Origin: Trichobilharzia regenti
Lineage: Eukaryota > Platyhelminthes > Trematoda > Strigeidida > Schistosomatidae
Length of the DNA: 64,000 nt
Direction of reading: 5' to 3'
Assembly (NCBI GenBank): GCA_944472135.2
Contig: OX235270.1
Location: forward strand, 123,023,842-123,087,841
A program made the translations under genes and the position numbers. Shown in pieces: positions 1-11,314 of this stretch. Below the pieces are notes generated by a model. That model searched no databases, had not been told where the DNA came from, and worked only from the letters and a program-made list of their open reading frames with translations. Each line of letters opens with the position of its first letter. Position 1 is the first letter of the stretch.

Positions 1-159
1 TATTTCAGCATTGCTGTGTCCTTCCGATTTTATCCCTTAGATATTACACAGATTGTGATTAGTCATGTCCACAGTTTTTCAGTTAGTAGTACTGTCTGAC
101 ATTTCCAAAGAAAAACTGTGAACCAGTGTCTAGAAGTCGTGCACCATGATTAATAATAG

Positions 160-265
160 TTCAGACTTGGAGCGGGGTGAAAAAGTTGGCAGAAAACCGA
201 ACGCAATGGAGACGCGCGCCTGAAGCCCTATGTTCCTCTAGGAATGAAAGGATATAATAATAATA
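160..265 (+). mobile_element. RTE-type LINE, 3' end fragment
   Basis: About 100 bases match the extreme 3' end of the RTE copy at 46357-46465: the same 'cttggagcggggtgaaaaag', 'ttggcagaaaaccgaa' and 'tgaagccctatgttcctct' blocks in the same order, ending in an ATA/TAA-rich tail. No coding sequence remains. A very short 5'-truncated insertion is normal for non-LTR retrotransposons. Confidence 0.75.
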
Positions 266-2185
266 TAATACTAAAATGTGTGATTAAAATCTATTTGCAC
301 ATTTATTTTTTCATTGGCCATCATTATCTTTCATTCCAACTGTATGATAAAGTATAACTAAAGTAAGAGTGATGAACGTGTTCATTTCATATTATATGCT
401 TGTTTAATATAATTCATCATACGAGCAGGGAGTCAGCCTGGAATTATACACTTGAATATCGTGTTTCCCTTATTCTCATCAATAAGCTTACACTAGGAAT
501 TGAATTACACTCAACTTCTTACTCAGCTTATCCGGATATACTACTGTACTTAAAAGCATTGTAAAATTAGCAATAAGGTGGATGAAAGTTAGTAATGATG
601 TGGGATGTTTGGTAGTAATCATCAGAATGCCTTGTATCTAGATTTCGTACTTATTGGCACTCGTCAGCAGGGTGTGTCTTAGACCTCAAAAGAGCTGATC
701 TCTCCGCAGAGAAGTTAGTGGTCTTCATCCGAAACTAATCGATGTTTCAACCATATTCAGACAGCCAATGACATACATATATATCATCTAAACAAAGTAT
801 TAGCAGGTTGTACTATTTATTCGCAATAATTTATTCAATTTTTTTTATCATTTACGTCAAGTTCCTCTAATAGTTTATGAGTTCTTTAATAGAGTTATAT
901 GTTGTATGAGTATTTACATTTTCCAGGTAAACAGTTAAGGAGTGGTAACGGTTATCGAAAACAGGACTGATAGGATTCTTTAGTTAATCACATCAATGTT
1001 ATCACCTATGCTCCCTAGCAGACTACAAATGTCACTATGAAATTCCAATGAAATAGAAACCTGGATTGTACATGAGTAGAGGCGCAACTAACATTAGATC
1101 TAATCGTGTTTTGAACGAGTGTTTCCTTCAGTTTGCATCGTTACCATCCTTTTAAAATGAGTGTGTCAGCTAATGTCAAACAGAATAAATTAATAGAAAA
1201 GAGAAATGACTAACATAATGTAGAGGAGAATAATGTAGGCTAAAAACAAACTGTATTACCTGGCCGATATGGTCTACGACCTGGAAAGGTACTTGCAAAC
1301 TGATAAAGGCTTAAAAGTGTAATCCAAACGAAAATAGCATGACGCAACATCATTGACGAATAGAGACAACAGAAGTAGAGCTAAGCCTGATCACGCTCTC
1401 CCTCTCTCTTTATATACACATTTTCAATGAGCATTTAATTATTTTGAGATTTTAATCAAGCGTAAATTTTTTTTTATCGATGGTATATTATAAAATATTT
1501 TTAATGTTTCAATAATTGATAGATAATGTTTCAAAAATTATTTCTGCCAGTTAAGAGTTAGAAGGGGGTTGAGAAAAAAACAACGCAATCATTTTGAACG
1601 ATTCTACAGACTGAAACAATGCTATGCTGCGTTTACGAAAAATATTTATCTGAATATTTATAAAGACTCTTGTTACCTTCACTGTTCATTCTTATTATCT
1701 TTTTTTTAAAAAAAGGTAGTTTGGTTTGTTGTTTATCAGATTACTAACATTTGTGATCTTACACATTTATGACATTGTGTTTTTCTAATTGATACTTTTT
1801 AACTGTTTCAAACAATGCAATGTTGCTAGGATATGAGCGTTGCATAAATGATAAATTGTGCATTTTGACATACACTTATTTTATTTCGCTATTTTATTTA
1901 TTTTCTTCTCTTTAAACTGTTAAATGGTGTTTAATGTAAGAATGCTTTGAAATTACGAGAAAGTGAAAATGTGATCAGCAAAAAGAAGGCAGTAAACTGA
2001 TCTTTAGTGGCTTTCAGGGCAAAGTTCAACAATAGCGTCCCACGAATGCGAACGCATGCTAGTTGTTGTCTGATGGCAACTGTAATCATCATAGCTGAAA
2101 TATCAACACTGTTCACCAACTAAGCAGCAAATTTCACCCAGATCATGTTTTTAAGTACTGTTTGGACAAAGTGGTAATAGCTTGT
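266..2185. other. 3' flanking DNA, no gene recognised
   Basis: AT-rich sequence with no convincing coding region. The only recognisable item is a degenerate hammerhead-type repeat around 600-690. The 62-codon minus-strand frame at 1931-2119 has no protein character. Confidence 0.5.
600..690 (-). mobile_element. Decayed Sm-alpha-like hammerhead repeat
   Basis: On the minus strand the blocks CTGACGAG and CGAAA are kept in the right order and spacing, separated by a GUGC/GUAC stem II candidate. This is the layout of the schistosome Sm-alpha hammerhead. The helix I sides no longer pair well, and no tRNA-like head was recognised next to it. Probably an old remnant. Confidence 0.35.
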
Positions 2186-2336
2186 TAGGGTTAGGATTAG
2201 GGTTAAGTTAAGCATTGGGTTAGGGTTAGGATCAGGGTCATAATTAGGCTTAAATTTACGGTTAGGATAAGGGTTGCAATTAGGGTTAGTGTTAAGTCTA
2301 GGGTCAGGATTAAGGTTAGGGTAACGATTAGGGATA
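2186..2336 (+). repeat. Degenerate TTAGGG telomere-like tract
   Basis: About 150 bases dominated by TTAGGG and one-base variants (TTAGGA, TCAGGG, TTAAGG, CTAGGG). TTAGGG is the telomere repeat of schistosomes and most animals. Ordinary sequence lies on both sides, so this is interstitial. The open frame across it is only translated repeat. Confidence 0.8.
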
Positions 2337-2340
2337 CATT

Positions 2341-4540
2341 TACAGTTGATGTTATTGATTTCAATTTGGTTTCTTATCCACATTTTCCAAGTAATTAGTC
2401 GTCGATCCTGATACTGGAAACCAAAGTAATTCAACCGAGGGCTTCGGCGAAGACTACACAACAGGATAAGAGACATAAACAATTCAGAAAAACAGCTCAT
2501 CTTCAGTCACCTCGGTGACTGCAAGTACAGAAACTAGTCGAACTTAGCAACTGATACTGATCATTATAACTGGGACTCATTATTAAGTCATGTCAGAGAA
2601 AGACACCCAGTTTACTGTTTTTCATGCATTTTCTTGTAAAAAATACCTCATTTTCTGTACAAAAGTCACTTATTGTTATGATTGGTCGGCTGAAGGTAAC
2701 TTGTGTGTTCGCATCCCATGGGATGCTATTGTTGAACTTCACCGTTTTCAGTAGGAACTTCAACAAAATACTAGGGTTAAATAGTCAGCGAGACATTAAG
2801 TCAGTTGGAATAAAATAAAACAGGGATAGCCGAATGAGAATGGTCATGATATACAAGTATAGGTAGGCCAATAAACATCAGTGGCAATGACGGTTTACTT
2901 TTAAGGTTTTTGAATTGCAAAGTTGACCAATGTAAATAACCTAGACAGACTACAAATGCCTTCAATGTAATGTTAATTTATTATGCATAGGTAAAAGAAG
3001 AAACTAAAACACTTCACTGATGGTGACATAACAGTGGAATTATGTTACACGTGTCACTTTATATGAGAGATAAACTTGACTTTATATTTGAATATATCTC
3101 GCTGATACATTATCTGTTATTTCAGTGGTGATCTGCCAATCCAGCTACATCCCAGATAGTCTCATCAACCTAATTCCATCCTGCCCATTCAGTATGACCA
3201 GGACTGACAAACAGACACCTGCCTAAGCAGTTGGTGCAGTAATAAACGAACAGTTATGCATTATTCTTTCACATAAAAGTACCGGATTAGAATCTAGAGT
3301 CTACCAGTTCGAAATACCCCTCCACCCAGTCCTTCGTACACTTTTTAACATCACGCACTACATAAATATAGATAGGAATGAAACCATAAAAAGTACAAGA
3401 AGCTCAGTGATGATATCTTTTCAGTGATTTTATCGTCAACAGCTATACAATCTCATTTATATATATAAGTACACATAAATACAATGGCTTTTCAATTCCA
3501 CATATCAATCAAGCAGACGAAAAGTGATAATAATTTAAAACTTGACATGGAAGTAAGAATGTGTGAATATAGATTTCAAGGGGCCTGGCAGAAAAATCAT
3601 GTAGGATTAGAAAAGAGTTGCTTAATATGTAAAATATTTTTTAATCAAAACGGGTGTGAAAGGGATGAGCATGGAAACAAATTAACATAGTAGTTTTTAA
3701 AACGGAAATGAAATAAACAAATCAAGGGAATAAAACAACAAAAACTAAGGTGTAAAACTGAATTGGATCCATGTTAAATGTAGACGTTGGACTGCTTTCT
3801 TTTGAACATACATACATACTTTTTGATGCATACGGAGAGGACTTCTGCAGTACAAAGAAGTCGAAACACGGTGCCTTTGGTAGATTTTTGTTTTCTTTGT
3901 AAATAACTGTAAATGATGAGTCAGTTGAAATGATGTGTCAGTTATCGATTAGGTGTTCACTTATGGAGATTCTGACTGAGCAAATGCTTATTGATTGTAG
4001 CCTTTGCAGGAAATCTCCAATATACTTTGAAAGGACTCCCATAGAACTACCTAATCACCTAGCTCTGGAAGAACAGGTGGAGAGATGAATGCATATTGGA
4101 GTAGTCAAATGCGGGGTTTAGTCCTTCACACTGCTTAGAAACAGTCGACAGCTTCAGAAAATCACACTAAATGTTGCTGTAGTGAACTAGAGATTCCCCT
4201 CTTTAGCATATCTGCCACTGATTCACTTGTAGTATTTTCTTTGACATTGAACTGCATTCTTATTTTACTCGACTTAGTTTCATGTTTCTCTCCACAAAAT
4301 GAGGAGGTATTTTTTAAAAATTAAAAATTTGAAAAAGAGAAACTACAAATCACAGTTTCGCTGCAGTCATCAGTAAAAGACTGAATGCATTAAAAGTTAC
4401 CTGACAAGACTACATTAAATAGCCAGGCCCCTATCTTGGAAGACATCAAGAAAGATAAAGCCTTCTTTAGGAATTGGAAACATTTATTTCCAGATGCGAA
4501 TTTATGCCAGGACGCAAACGTTAATAAAGCAGGATTTAAC
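2341..4540. other. 3' flanking DNA, no gene recognised
   Basis: AT-rich, with short open frames (for example 3484-3690, + strand, 68 codons) that show no recognisable domain, conserved motif or splice context. No RNA gene or repeat family was recognised. Confidence 0.4.
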
Positions 4541-4547
4541 GAACTCT

Positions 4548-4960
4548 GAAAATTTCGTTAGAACTCTTCAGCTGAATATTCTACACACGGAGATGTATAA
4601 ACCACTAGAAGTCTATTGGGAGGTGTAAGACGGATAACCCAACAAACAACATTGAATCAATCATGCGAAACTACAGGTGTGAATTTTTTTCAGGTCGTGT
4701 TCCGAAATATAAGGAAAGGGAGTTTGGGAGATTAAAATTAAAATTGTAATACATGACGTTTCAGTTACATCATTTAAGTAAGCAATTAGTTATTAAACAG
4801 GGAAACTGAATATACAGAGAACGAAACATCCACACCTGTTGTTTTGCATGATTGATTCATTCTAGTTGATTCAGTTATCCGTCTTACATCTACAAGTGCA
4901 TTTCTAGTGTTGTATATATCTCCGCATCCTACATACAAAGAGTTCTGCCAAAACTTGATG
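4548..4960. repeat. Diverged inverted repeat next to an RTE copy
   Basis: The segment 4548-4682 and the reverse complement of 4830-4960 share several blocks in order: 'agaactctt', 'ggagat(g/a)tata', 'acactagaa' or 'ccactagaa', 'gtaagacggataac', 'gaatcaatcatgc' and 'acaggtgtg'. The arms are strongly diverged. The second arm abuts the RTE fragment that starts near 5035, so both may be pieces of an upstream part of that element in opposite orientation; this is inference. Confidence 0.5.
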
Positions 4961-5034
4961 AATTCATTATATCCTGCCATATCAGTGTTTGTTGTTTGGT
5001 TTAGAGATGATGCGAACTGAAAGACTGTGAGGAA

Positions 5035-6715
5035 ATGTTAATTAACAAAGAGGCAAAGCCGAGGAAACGCAGAACTAGTTACTTCAAAGGACTCTTGAAT
5101 CATCTGTGTCTTCCAACGCGGCAAGAAACTCTATCAGCAAACACATTACTACTAGTGAAATCCTACCCTCCGACGAAAATAGGAATCCTGAAGGCTGTAA
5201 AGCTAATGGGAGCTAGAAGAGCAGCAGGTCCAGATGGATTCGTCTGTGACGTTGAAAACGGACTTCCGCCGTGGTTAGCAGGAAAGATACTTGCTAACTG
5301 GAAGGAAGTCTACCTTGTCAAACTGCCAAATACGGGTGATTAAAGTCTATACAAAATTAGTTATGGAAACTAAAAACTCAAAATAATTGGAAATATCGTG
5401 GTTATTTCTTCTCTAGACATTAAAATAATGTGCATCTGTTGGATGTTTGACACATCCTGAGTTAACACTATAAAAGTCTCTCTACTGTACACATCTCCTG
5501 ACCCTTATCGTTTGTTCAGACTTCACTATAGTTTCATTTCTAGAGGTAACAAAATTGATGAATGTACTACAAGTAAGGGTCGAGCGGTTAGTAATTTTGC
5601 CTTACACACTGCCATTAGACTCAATCAACTGTAGTTTCACGTGTAGGAGGACCAATATGAAGTCCTTTTGATTAGAAATCTGAGCACTAGCAGTTAACGT
5701 AATTTACAAATATTCACATGTAAAAGTGAAGTTGAATTCCAAAAACGATAAAATTACAGCGTATATGGTAAAGATACATTTTTTACTGCAAACGTGATTT
5801 TAATAATCGATAAAATGAAAAGTGTATTATTAATATGCGTATTCACGATCACTTTCAGATGTAAAGCAAATGTTACGGAAAAATTACAAAACAACAAATG
5901 CCAAGGATTACTACATGATTTTATATTAACCTGTGAAAAATAAAAGAGGTACAAATGCACAAGTAAGGCAAGCTTTCAATACTGTTAAGTCTGTGTGGAG
6001 GTCAACAGCACTCAGCATCGAAAATAAGATCCGGATTTTCAACTCCAATATGAAGTCAGTGCTACTTTATGGATCAGAGATTTTTTTTATTTTTATTTAT
6101 TTATTTATTTTTTTGATTACAGCTTGATTCCACACCGTATTTTTGGTACAAGTATGGAATTTTCAGCGTGGATATCGGTAGCCCAAATTTCGCAGGCCGA
6201 CCATAGACATCAGGTGTGCGTTGGCGTGAGCTCGAACCTCGGACCATGTGCATGGTCGCCGAGAGTCCTGACCACTGTGCCACCGACGCACCCTCGCGTC
6301 ATAACAGAGCACCTCAAACAAACTACAAACCTCCATCAACAGCTATCTTCGCTCAATACTCAAGATCAGGTGGCCAGAAAAGATCAGCAATAGTGAGGGA
6401 TCTCTGGGAACGAACCAACCCAGCAGGAACCGATTGTGCAACAAATATGCAGGAAGAAATCGAGTGGATTGGCCATGCTCTGAGAAAATCATCAGGTGAC
6501 ATCATACTCCATTATACTCTAGACCAGTGCTGGAGTGGAAGCCTAATGAGAAGCAGTGAGTTGAGTGTCCAAGGGTGACATGGAGGAGGTCATGTGAAAA
6601 GGAGATGAAAGCACGCGGGCAGACCTGGAGCCAGGTGTAAACATTGGCAGAGAACCGAAGCCAATGAAGACGTGTGGCTATGTTCCTCTAGGGACTAGAG
6701 GAAACAATAATAATA
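5035..6715 (+). pseudogene. RTE-type LINE, broken reverse transcriptase copy
   Basis: The frame at 5035-5343 matches the segment just before the RT palm in RTE-clade elements, with the diagnostic A-A-G-P-D-G motif near codon 63. The RT catalytic motifs are missing: 5344-5930 is unrelated AT-rich sequence. Coding similarity returns at 5933 (QAFNTVKSVW, then IFNSNMKSVLLYGSE), is interrupted by a reversed SINE (about 6080-6295), and continues to the conserved end (EWIGHALRKSSGDI near 6460) and the family tail with '(g)gctatgttcctct' near 6680. It is dead: a large internal replacement, frameshifts and a nested insertion. Confidence 0.75.
6080..6295 (-). mobile_element. tRNA-headed SINE (family B) nested in an RTE copy
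   Basis: Read on the minus strand this starts with the tRNA-like head 'gtgcgtcggtggcacagtgg' (pol III A-box type), continues with the same body as the copy at 18288-18470 (a block near 'ctaccgatatc', then 'atacggtgtggaatcaagct') and ends in an A/AAAT-rich tail, seen here as T-rich sequence at 6080-6115. It splits the RTE reading frame between the Y-G-S-E motif and the following SNKLQTFIN-like region. Confidence 0.75.
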
Positions 6716-6945
6716 GCAATGCGCTAATAAATAGTAAAACAGTCTTTCTGAAAGAAAAATAAATTTAAAATACTCTGTAATTTATTGGATAAGTGTGTGG
6801 ATAAATGGAAAGTTGTTAGTCACTAACTGATGTTTGACTTCCAAAATAATAGATTTACAGCAAATGCCGTGTATACATGAAATAAATATTTCTTATGAAG
6901 CTTGTTTAATTTATGTCAGTACTGAAACTAATTTAAGATTACTGT
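6716..6945. other. Short spacer between two LINE remnants
   Basis: AT-rich; nothing recognised. Confidence 0.3.
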
Positions 6946-6948
6946 GAC

Positions 6949-7690
6949 ATGTTTCTACTGCAAACAGATCTTAACATTTTAGTTGGTTGTTCTAAGAAGT
7001 GGATGCTTCTCTTCAACGTGGGGAAGTACTCAACTATGCGCATCAGCTACGCAAGTGTCAAAGAATACAACTTAGAGGACATTTCATTCGTCACATTTCA
7101 AAGGAGAATAGATTTTGATGTCGTCATAAGTCATGGTCTAAAAACCACAGCACAATGCTACACAGGCCTTTACTAGAATAGCTATTAAAGTGTTCACCAC
7201 TTTATATTCGTCTCTATTGAGGTCTAAACTAGAAGACTACATCGAAGTCACACATGTTTGTTTAGAAGAGGGCTGATGTATTCTATAAAGAGTGTAAAGA
7301 AAGGCCACACATGTGATTCCTGGTATGACCAATCTATCATATGAGGAACGACCTAACGCCTAAAGTTTTCTGTTCTTATCACACTGTATACATTAAAGAT
7401 ACCTAAAAAATTACTATGGACCTGATCTACCTCCTACTTTCCTTTCCAGTAGATTGGAACACCTCAGAGGACATAACAGGAGAGTTCAAAATCCAAAAAG
7501 GAACATGTCTCCCACTAAATCAGTAACTCTTGAGAATGACTCCCACAAAAAATGGCATTTGCGTCCTCAAGAGATTCGTTGTAGAAGAAATCAACCAAGT
7601 ACAGATACTTATTACAGAAGGAATTACTTAGGCTTGGAACATTCGGTTGTCTTCACCATAAAACTGGAAATTTGAGCGTTTCTTCTCAAC
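6949..7690 (+). pseudogene. CR1/jockey-like LINE, RT C-terminal remnant
   Basis: Three frames together resemble the end of CR1/jockey-type reverse transcriptases. At 6949-7176 there is LQTDLNILVGCSKKWMLLFN and then DVVISHGLKTTAQC, the familiar LQ.DL..L..WS..W...FN and LGV.IS..LK... region. At about 7195-7380 translated pieces resemble the YTSLVRP.LEY and P.L..LSYEERL part, with stops. At 7454 an RLEHLRGHNRR stretch matches the conserved L-R-G-H motif before the C-terminus. Stops and frame changes show it is dead. Confidence 0.65.
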
Positions 7691-8250
7691 TTTCTTCAAC
7701 CGATAACTATCTTTAGTAAAGTTGACTAATTACAGTAGCGATTTCTTCAGATTAAGACTCAGTGGCAACAGGGGTTATGGTTGTTTGCAGTTCAGAAAGT
7801 GAATGTGCAGATGGAATGTGTTAAGCTGAGTTTGTGGACAGCAAAGTGGTAACATTAGAAATGGTCACGAATAAAGCATTGAAAGATGAAGTATTATCAA
7901 ACTTCAACTGGTTATGCAACGAGAAAGTGGAAATAAATAACGCTATACACATTTCACTAGAAAGTATTTAAAATGTTTTCTGTATGACATTTGAAAAACA
8001 ATTAGATCACCAAAGGGGTTTGAACTATTTTAAATTTAAATTCTGTCACAGAATCCATGAAAAAATCAAAATCTGAATATAATTCTCGAGCTCATTAGGT
8101 GGTACTAAATGAATGTTCTGAAGTTCCAGTAATAAGTCGTAGCTACTGCGGTCCACTATTTCAGAGTGAAGTGGATTCTCACCACTGGAATTAGTTGGCG
8201 GTAACAACATATCACAAATCATCAGAATTTGCGATTCACGGATTAGTGAA
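7691..8250. other. Unassigned AT-rich sequence
   Basis: No coding frame, RNA gene or known repeat recognised. Confidence 0.3.
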
Positions 8251-8255
8251 TTTAA

Positions 8256-8370
8256 ATCCAGTGGCCGAATGGTGATCAGACTGGTCTGGTAACCTGAAAG
8301 TCTCGTGTTCGATCCCTGTTGGGATCCCAGTCGTGTACCCCAAAAAGTCTAAAGGGTCTCTAATGTTCAA
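8256..8370 (+). mobile_element. tRNA-like SINE fragment
   Basis: The sequence has an A-box-like 'tggccgaatggt' and, about 45 bases later, a B-box-like 'gtgttcgatccc', the spacing of a pol III internal promoter. Cloverleaf stems are poor and there is no proper acceptor stem, so it is a tRNA-derived repeat rather than a working tRNA. Confidence 0.45.
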
Positions 8371-8380
8371 CAATTCTCTA

Positions 8381-8860
8381 AATTATGTTGCTTTGTAATG
8401 AAATATATATTAAAATGTTTGCTTGATAATTAATCTAATTGAAACAATTTTCGGTTGTTAAACTGTTACTAATTTGAAGGGTGTTAATTAGAGGTGGAAT
8501 GTAAGTCTTAGTTACAGAGCGATCTAAAATGGAGGCTTCCATATTAATAGTTTGTCTGTCTACCAGCTGAGTTGATTCTTCCACTATGTCTGCTGATCTC
8601 CCCTGATAGTTAAGAGTTTCAAGAATTGGCACATTAGTAAATAATGATGTTATGTGTGGTGACATTATTTTCTTTCGATTTGCATTGTAGTCTACGACGA
8701 TTTCTATAAAACTTGAAGACATATTTTACATCGAACCACAACAGTGCCAATGTTCTTACTGACCACTTTTCTGTTGAATGATACGGAAACTGAGATATAT
8801 CTAGAGTAGAACGTAGTTGACATCTGGGTTTGTTAACTTGCAATTAACCGTTAAGTTTGA
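8381..8860 (-). pseudogene. Penelope-like element, RT fragment
   Basis: The minus-strand frames overlap and shift but keep the Penelope RT landmarks. First comes a region with SQFPYHSTEKWSV (as in the PLE 'YH.TKWL' block), then SPHITSLFTNVPILETLNY, which fits the PLE palm motif 'S.DV.SLFTN.PL.ET'. At least one frameshift separates them. The upstream finger and downstream catalytic YADD and GIY-YIG parts are absent. It lies on the gene's strand but downstream of it. Confidence 0.7.
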
Positions 8861-10694
8861 CTGTATGAATGTCTTGCTATGACTTTAACTCCTTTTAAAT
8901 AGTTTATTAAGTTCATTTCCCTTGTTCTCTTCCCCTGAATGGCAAGTTCCAATTCAGGTCACAATGGTGGTGATACAGTTTACTCCACCCATTCGGACCA
9001 ATTTCCTAAACTTACAGGTAGCGTGACTCATGAACAATGCGGACACATGCAACATTTAGTAGGCGATTGCATTGGAAAGAATAAGAGTAATGGGGACAGA
9101 TTAAATGTTTATCTCGACAAATTACGATGCATATCAACTGATCGGTGTTCCAGGTATCCGAAACAGCAATGAAAAATTATAGAAATCTACCTATTTCCTA
9201 AGTATCTGAAAATTTAAAACTGAAGCATCCTAATATTTGTTGCAAATCACGCTTGGAAGTATAATGTTTTTACATAGATGATATATAACACAATTCTGTA
9301 CATGCTTCATGTTACAGAAATTATCGGTGATAATCAAGCAGTTATACCACAGCTTGATTTTTAGATGATTCGCAAGTATTCAAAAGTGACCAGGCATTAG
9401 TAACTTGTGAAGTCAATAAAGCAAAACCTGTTTAAATATTTTGTGCTCGTTTGGTTTCCAAATCTTCTTTCTAGCTTTAGACGTATTTATAGAAATTCGC
9501 ATATGACTGTTTAATCGCTAATTCTTGAGTAATACGCTGTGAGCGTTTAAAAGTAAACTTGAACAATCAATAAAATGAGAAGTAAAAAACAGTAATTGAA
9601 AAAGTCATTGTACAACAATTCAATTTTAGACAATTACATTATCGAAGATTATAAGCGGATTTTATAAGTAAATCCTAGGCCAGTTCCTGCAAACAGGCTC
9701 GTCAAAAGTTAACTTGATGAATTTCTGCTGATGCTAACTAATGAACCGGCACTTCTATCTTATACATTTTCTTCCAATATTTCATTTCCTGTCTTGAACC
9801 ATCACAATATATCGGACGGTAAGTTATATTCCGTCAAGAATCCAAATCAGTTAAAGTGTTGAATCACAAAAAAACTAGGGAACTCCTGGGAGCCTTTTCA
9901 CCTTTGTTTTGGGCTCTATCGCACTGCATAATCACTATCCCGTCAGAGACCAAATACAGAATTTCCAGGCTATTGCCCAAGGCCTCTGACCCCTCGGCGG
10001 TCAAAAGCTTGACTCATTTCTTAATCTAAATGCTCTGAGTTCTAAACCTGAGAGTATCGTGAGTACGCATCGGTGAATATTCCTTAGGTAAGACAAAATG
10101 GCTGTCTAGTGTCTTTTGCCTTACACTGGTTCTCAAACAAATGTCAGTTTGTGTTAAAATCTACTCGTAAATCAATGAAGTTTCTGCAGTTTGTTATTTT
10201 AAAACTTCGGATGTTTTACAAATTCTCAACTGAATTATTCATAAAATTTTAAATAGTACCACTATGATACTTATTTAATTTATCACGCCACAAGTTTATC
10301 GTATCAGTCTAATAATACGTTATTGAGTCATTCAATTACTTTTTTTTTACCACATTCTATTTCTCAAAAATGTTCTCACTCCACCAACTCTATTGAAAGG
10401 TGACGAAAGTAAAAGAAGAACTTCAGTTGTTTTCGCAAAATTCTTTTCATCTGAACAAGTTATGAGTAAGATATTTACATGAGAAAGTTGAAAATAAACA
10501 ACCAACCAAACAGAGAAACAAACACATACACATTCCAACTTATTGAAGATTGATAAAATAGTAGGGATTGAAAAGTGCAAAATTGGTTGTTTTTTTTTTT
10601 TAAAAAAATGCAATATATAGGGAAATGAAACAAAGTAGTAACTTTATTTTAGCTGCTAATGGAGTAAAGAAGTTATGAGAGAAATCAATTTGCA
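8861..10694. other. 3' flank, no gene recognised
   Basis: The 77-codon plus frame at 8939-9172 shows no known domain. The segment 9880-10140 is more GC-rich than its surroundings and looks like an old repeat, but no family was identified. Confidence 0.35.
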
Positions 10695-10700
10695 TTTATT
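10695..10700 (-). promoter_or_regulatory. Candidate polyadenylation signal
   Basis: AATAAA on the minus strand, 254 bases past the stop codon of the NOS1AP-like gene. A second AATAAA lies at 10643-10648. Either could end the mRNA; the choice rests only on the hexamer and position. Confidence 0.4.
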
Positions 10701-10953
10701 TCAACGATTCCTAGTCAATAATTAATTGCCCAGTATTCAACAATTCTTGCTTATTTTCTTTTTGAAATTTATGAATTATTTTAAACAACTCCATTAGTGT
10801 CTTTGAATAATCTTAAAAGAAAGAAAAAAAAGTAGTTGGAAGTGAATTTGTCAGAGTTGACAAGAATTTTAACATTCAGCTTGCATACATACCACTGAGT
10901 TGTTTTTTTTTCTTTTTTAAGTCATCAGTTGACATTTCAATTTTGAACAGTGT

Positions 10954-11314
10954 TCATTTTGTGTGCATATTAGTTAATTTAAGACTACGTTTAACATACA
11001 TAAGTAATTTATCTTTACTTGATGATAATGTTGTACTTTTAATCGGTAATGAATACATATTATTGTAACGCATAGAATTCGACTTTTTTAATAATGTTTT
11101 GTTTAGTTTCGTTGATGATGTACACTCATCATCAGTTGATGAAGTGTACTTGTCTTCAGAATTATACGATTTTGTTAAATTTGGAAGTGTATGCATGTCA
11201 GATTCATTGACATGTGTATATGTACATTGATTGTTGACTGGAAATTTTTTGATTATTTCATTATCGGTATTCATTTGAAAGGAAATTGTCGATGAACTAT
11301 ACCGAATACCTGAA
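10954..11314 (-). CDS. NOS1AP: NOS1AP-like adaptor, last coding exon
   Basis: This is the ninth and last coding exon seen. The acceptor is TTTCTATACAG before base 11314. The first base completes a serine codon left open by the exon at 12970-13544, and the frame then runs 119 codons to a stop at 10954. The product is Ser/Thr/Lys-rich with no known domain and ends ...KLTNMHTK. Vertebrate NOS1AP ends in a PDZ-binding peptide (EIAV) that contacts neuronal NO synthase; no such ending is visible here. An alternative acceptor three bases further on (CAG) would put the frame out of phase, so the chosen one is supported. A different terminal exon in other isoforms cannot be excluded. Confidence 0.7.

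Noticed and set aside
2120..2500. 126-codon open frame on the minus strand
   Set aside because: Most of it is translation of the TTAGGG-like tract (repeating Asn-Pro).
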